Positions 59,430 to 64,000 of a stretch of DNA of 64,000 nt are shown piece by piece. The notes under the pieces were generated by a model. The model was not told where the DNA came from and did no database searches. It saw nothing but the letters and a program-made list of their open reading frames with translations. Location of the stretch: positions 40,083,090-40,147,089 of the forward strand of contig NC_069116.1 in assembly GCF_025612915.1 (NCBI RefSeq), read 5' to 3'. Made by a program: the position numbers and the translations under genes. How positions within the stretch are numbered: position 1 is the first letter of the stretch; every line of letters begins with the position of its first letter. The stretch is from Magallana angulata. Lineage: Eukaryota > Mollusca > Bivalvia > Ostreida > Ostreidae.

Positions 59430-59539
59430 CAATCTAATTAAAATAAGATCCTTCACGCTCTCGTATTTGATATGTCGCTGTGAGCTCACGGCGACATATC
59501 AAATACGAGAGCGTGAAGGATCTAATTTTAATTAGATTG
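59430..59539. mobile_element. Near-perfect palindromic foldback with 10-bp target duplication
   Basis: The whole 110-bp element pairs with itself around GAGCTC at its centre, with ends CAATCTAATTAAAA / TTTTAATTAGATTG. TATTTTTCAC flanks both sides (59420-59429, 59540-59549). The 10-bp duplication fits Mutator-like transposition (inference). Confidence 0.8.
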
Positions 59540-59549
59540 TATTTTTCAC

Positions 59550-60583
59550 TAAAATTAAAATTCTGAAAAGAAAATTAAATGCTTAAATAAATCAGGAAGT
59601 CCAATCACAAAAAGACGTATGGATGAATTTCATTATATTTTATATAAAATATAATATAACCCGTGTAAATGAATCTTTCATTTGAAATAGTTAAACTTAG
59701 TCGATATTTCAATATCGAGGGCGGTGAACCGGATGCTCACACAAGCTTCGCGCTTAATTACTGCATAAATGCTGGAATATAAGTCCCTGGTAAAACTAAC
59801 GGATTGCATGGCAAATACGTGTATATATTTTCTAAAAATGATTTCAAACAATTGTGTTAATTCAAGACTGGAAAAAAAATCTCTCAAAAAACTGTGATTA
59901 ACATATACTAATTAACAGTCTGAATATGATATATTATGAACTGCGTATGAAATTTTAATATGCTTTATAGACACTGACAGTATCAAATGAATAATCTTAG
60001 TTGGCAGAGCTTTGGAACAGGCGTTTGTAGCGATAAAAATCGACTTTGCCAGACGAGTAAAAGTCTCACATAATATCCATTATCAAAATCTTGCTATGAG
60101 GTATGTGAACCATGGTATATATCGAAGCACACTAGAAGTACTTAGCGTTTGTTTACATACCGTAAATAAGTACCGAATGACTATACCATGAAAGATTAGA
60201 GGTTAATCGCTGTGTGGGCTATTTGGTCAAAACGTTTTACACTAGTTTTAACTGTTTAGTAATTTCTCACATCCACACTAATAATATGTAGGAATGAAAT
60301 CAATACAGAAAACAAAGTTTCCCAATTTCGGTCTGGTAAAAGCAACACGAAACATAAAGGATTTATAAAAATGTTCCGTTCAAAATTAAGGCAATCACCT
60401 GAAGAGGAAAGAAATGTTCTGTACACGAATTCAGAAGTACACATGTGGATCTAAATCCTGTTACATGGACAATCCAAAAGTGATATCCTGGGATCTTAAT
60501 CAATCAATATTTGATTCATTGTTCAAATACTTGTACTTTAACAAATCAGTATATAGCGGTATATATATATGTATAATTATTCT
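59550..60583. other. Intergenic, no gene supported
   Basis: Only short frames without recognisable motifs. Confidence 0.4.
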
Positions 60584-60692
60584 AGCTGCAGGTCTGTAGC
60601 TCCCGGTCTGAAAAAATTCGGATGGACGACCTAGCTGGGACCCAGGTCGTCCATCCGAATTTTTTCAGACCTGGAGCTACTGACCTGCAGCT
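60584..60692. mobile_element. Foldback element, GCAGGTC/GACCTGC arms
   Basis: AGCTGCAGGTC ... GGTCTGAAAAAATTCGG and its reverse complement face each other across a short centre. Pairing may extend outwards through ATAATTAT (about 60573 and 60697). Confidence 0.75.
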
Positions 60693-60754
60693 ATTTATAA
60701 TTATTCATGAAACTGAATTATATAACATCCAAAGTCGAGTATCATGTCTTGAGC

Positions 60755-60756
<2 letters not shown>

Positions 60757-60828
<72 letters not shown>
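60757..60828 (+). repeat. (CT)n microsatellite
   Basis: About 36 CT repeats without interruption. Confidence 0.95.
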
Positions 60829-60830
<2 letters not shown>

Positions 60831-61061
60831 AGGAAGGGAAGGGAGGCAATGTAAAATATTTGTTGTTTGGGGTTTATTTTTCATGATGAGGAGGGGGGGG
60901 GGGGGTTGTCTGTTACTTGTATAAGTGGGTAAGCCAAATGGGCACGGACATAAAAAATAAATCTGTCACAAAAAAGCAATCTGACCAAAACCACAGTGAC
61001 CAAAACTTTCATAATATTGTTCTGCTGCCGACTGGTTGTACTTGTACATCATCAGAATGCT

Positions 61062-61150
61062 GGAGAAAACGTACCCAGGAGAAAACGTACCCAGGAGAAA
61101 ACGTACCCAATTTAACGGGTACGTTTTCTCTTGGGTACGTTTTCTCCTGA
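61062..61150. repeat. Tandem then inverted GAGAAAACGTACCC repeat
   Basis: Three direct copies of GAGAAAACGTACCC followed, after AATTTAAC, by two inverted copies (GGGTACGTTTTCTC), so the block can fold into a long hairpin. Confidence 0.8.
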
Positions 61151-61814
61151 TACCCATCATCATGTTAATTATTATTCGACCGACGCCTAAATTATATGTG
61201 TATCCCTGTTTGTAGACATAAAAATTAAAATTTTATACACGTAATTTTTCATTAAGTGATTTTTAGTTAATCCTTTACAAGTCTTAATTTAAAAGAAATC
61301 CTTAGATTTGTCATTCCGGATAAAGAAAAACTGCACGTTTCTGATTTTAATTTTATTTACAAAGGACATTGAATAACGGAAATGGTTTGGGAAATTCGGA
61401 CGACAGCATTCATGATTCGAGATGATAGCTAATCTGAAAGTAGAACACTGTACATGTTAGGTGTGATATTTTTGACAAAGCAGCAGCTTTGAGATGAGCA
61501 TGCTTATTTGTGGAAGATTCGGGTCAGTGAAACAAGAGACAGTTATGTTTTTTGACAAAGTTTTTAACAGAAATGTCATACAGGACGTAGCCTAGGCTAA
61601 TGAAATAATGACGAAATAACTTTAAACGCAATAGTGAATATTCTAATATCTGTTATAACAACATTTTCTTGTATTTTTTTTGAATCTACAGAAATTTTAT
61701 GAATATTGAGGTTCAGATTTACCGTAAAATACACTTTAATTTTTTTATTTTGTATTTTAAACTATATCGTTGAGAAAATCAAATGTCTAATCTCATTTTT
61801 TTTTTTATTTCAAG
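61151..61814. other. Region before the first visible exon of the last gene
   Basis: May contain the 5'UTR or first exon of the gene that starts at 61815; none can be assigned. Confidence 0.35.
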
Positions 61815-64000
61815 GCCTCACTGTGAAAGATATGTCCAACAGGCACTGAGAAAGCACAGTCTACAGCAATCACGGAACATCGTATCTAAAAATCATGCCT
61901 TATTAAAGGCCTCATCATCTAGTCAGTCACCCATATTACTCATCTCTGAAAGAGGGCTCTGGAGATTCTATCATGCTTACAAAAATAGATCGTCCAGACA
62001 CCTTCTGTCATCCAGAGGCCACTTGTTGGTGCCTAGCAATCGGCATAATATTGTCACATGGACCCGAATAACCAAGGCCTTGATTAGGCCCCGCAATATC
62101 ATCATTACCGGGCTAGTTGGAACAAGCGCAGTCATAAGTCAGGTAACTACTATCACACCCCAGCTGATGTCGCTATCACAGTCATATACATGTACTTTAA
62201 TTCTATAGCATCTGGCATCTGTTAAATGAAGTCACTTTATATGGCCATGGCATTCAGTTATCGTGTTTACTTTCATTTTATTAATTCCCTCAGTTTAGTA
62301 TCACTGTATACATGGATTAAATCTCTTGCATTTTGCTCAAATGTTTTTTCTAGCTCTGACTCTGTATTCTTGTTGTTTGTGTAAAATTGTTTTGAAATTT
62401 CAAAGACTGTAAGTCTGTTACTTCATTTTCTGCTTTCTCATTTGGTTAAATCTCATTCTCCTTTTTCCCAGTCAAAATTTGTGGTGTCACTTGTCTTTTG
62501 CTTTTAAACCCATAAATGACTAACATTTTAATGCATTTGGTTTTGTTATACAGAAAATAGAAGCTGTCAGACAGCAGTTACCTGATTTAGAATGGATGAA
62601 GGAATACATGCCAGAATCTGAAGCAGTCAAAAACCTCATGAAGAGCATCCAAAGTGCAACCTCCAAGCTCAGCCTACCAGAAAAGGTCGAGTATTTCATT
62701 GAATATTGAATTACATATAATTTAACTCCCCTCCCCCCAAAAAAATACCAGTAACAAACAAACCAAACATTAGACAAAAAATCTGGACTGCAGTTAGAAG
62801 TCTCAACCACAATTCATTATTCAATTTTATTATCTTTAAATCCTTTGATATCAGAAAGTCTTTCCTTGGTCCTGTTTAAATCAAGAATGTTTAGTGTGAA
62901 TGTACATTGTTAAGTTGATTTAAGATATTGTTTTGGTTTTTAAAATTCATATGTTTCATTTTGTTTTCTAGGGCTTTATTTCTAGCCACTTGCCCAAAGT
63001 AAAGGATGCTGCTGTGGTTGAGGGAATCAAATCCTGGTGGGAGGAGAATGCAGGGAAGAACAGTGCTGCTGTGTTGTCTGAAGGTAAGGCAGTTACTCTG
63101 AATGTACAAACTTTTACTCTCAAAGTAACGCAATTGCCTACTCTAGAGGTTAAGATATTTACTAAAGTATTTGGTAGATAAAATGAATATCAGAAGGTGA
63201 GACTTTTTTTTGTTTGTTTATTACATGAACTCTTTTTCATAAATTGAATACCGGTATTTTCTGAAAGATTAAACAAGATACACAAACTTTAAAATGTTTA
63301 TTTTGAGGGTATCTATCCAAAGATAATGAAGTTTAGTGTGAGGATAGTATTATATTGGTATTACAGAATGGTAAAAAGTTTTGGTCTGAAGATGAAATAG
63401 GGAAGGAGATGTTTATTAAAAAACTGTACCAGCTATATTTTTCATATGAGGTACAACAGTACCTACCGGTAATAAGCTGTTTGAAGGTTTCATCTCTCAT
63501 ATTTGCTATAAGTAAGGTGAAATGGACTCTATGGTCATTCAACTACAGTGTTGGGTATTCATTGTGAATTAATTTCTCTTAGCAGATTTCAAGGAAAAAA
63601 ATATCATTATATTTATTTTACCAGTATATACATTTTTTACTTTCAATAAACATACATTTTATTAGATTAGCACAAACAATTATCACTAAAAATGTGCAGA
63701 ATTCAAGCCATTGCTAAAGATCATTCAAAGAGGCCAAGGGTAGACGTGTCAGAGATAGAGTGTTGATGAATATGTATATGTTTTCATTTAATTTTTGTCT
63801 TTTTGTGTTAACATTTTTTTCTTTGTCACAATTTCATTTTATCATTTTATGCATTCCATCAGTTAATCTCTAGTGCATGTAAAATATTGTCCTACCACAA
63901 ATGTTTAATATGTAAAAATAAAATTTGGTGTTATAACTACCGGTATTTTTAAATTGTCATAGCACCAAATTTTATTTTCAAATAGACATTTGTGTAAAGA
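61815..64000 (+). CDS. OPA1: 5' part of a probable mitochondrial dynamin-like GTPase (OPA1-like), truncated by window edge
   Basis: Three in-phase exons are clear: 61815-62142, 62554-62685 and 62972-63083 (about 191 codons). The first encodes a basic, Ser/Arg-rich segment (RYVQQALRKHSLQQSRN...) followed by a short hydrophobic stretch (NIIITGLVGTSAVI). The second begins KIEAVRQQLPDLEWMKEYMP. This basic presequence, single membrane span and LPDLxWxxxxMP order resembles the N-terminus of OPA1 (IPDLSEYKWIVPD in the human protein), which fuses inner mitochondrial membranes. The GTPase domain is outside the window, so the assignment is tentative. The initiator exon is not visible. The second donor is AAG|GTCGAG, weaker than usual. 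Sequence after 63083 contains no exon I can place with confidence. Confidence 0.42.

Noticed and set aside
1-64000. CRISPR array, bacterial operon or rRNA genes
   Set aside because: No regularly spaced short repeats with unique spacers. Introns, microsatellites and animal gene families show nuclear animal DNA; no rRNA sequence was recognised.

Overview
This is an AT-rich animal nuclear window with intron-rich genes. The gene content (kappa-class glutathione transferase, CARD caspase, 14-3-3 proteins), the many short foldback/MITE-like elements, the ~165-180 bp tandem repeats inside dispersed elements, and the frequent ACATGTA and poly-C/CT tracts suggest a bivalve mollusc, most likely an oyster. 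The species is an inference; no diagnostic marker such as rRNA is present.

Layout. (1) 398-4615: a complete 8-exon GSTK1-like gene on the + strand. (2) 5753-22888: a tandem array of ~3.9 kb units, each carrying a small 5-exon gene of unrecognised family (intact copies A, B and C encoding 197 aa). Each copy has a CRE-like promoter block and a 3'UTR with five near-identical mini-hairpins. Each unit begins with a dimeric repeat and a tRNA-derived SINE head. Unit C has been invaded by a foldback element and by a full-length R2-type (RLE-class) LINE with an intact 1144-aa ORF. A 295-bp 5'-truncated copy of the same LINE is joined end to end with it. (3) 22896-24998: a decayed GSTK1 copy (exons 4-8 only), fused to the end of the array by the segmental duplication that built the locus. 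(4) 28722-36950 (-): a complete 9-exon CARD-containing caspase-2-like gene, 515 aa. (5) 41986-43539 (-): a CARD-only relative made of the first two caspase exons, with a further lone CARD first exon at 45412-45546 (-). (6) Two intronless 14-3-3 genes facing each other, at 48247-48996 (+) and 57186-57941 (-). (7) From 61815 to the right edge: the 5' part of a gene that may be the mitochondrial dynamin OPA1.

The space between genes holds many repeats. There are perfect foldback elements with target duplications (31452, 59430), a TTAA-flanked MITE with Pol III-like boxes (28013), a ~1 kb TIR element studded with ATCGGACA motifs (34454), a ~165-bp tandem array (39950-41000) and a ~180-bp array with higher-order structure (51237-53050).

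Functionally, the caspase and CARD-only genes are neighbours that share exon structure, so the CARD-only product could modulate the caspase through CARD-CARD contacts (inference). 14-3-3 proteins also act on apoptotic signalling in animals, but nothing in the sequence shows that these neighbours are co-regulated. All exon structures were read by eye from splice signals and reading-frame continuity.
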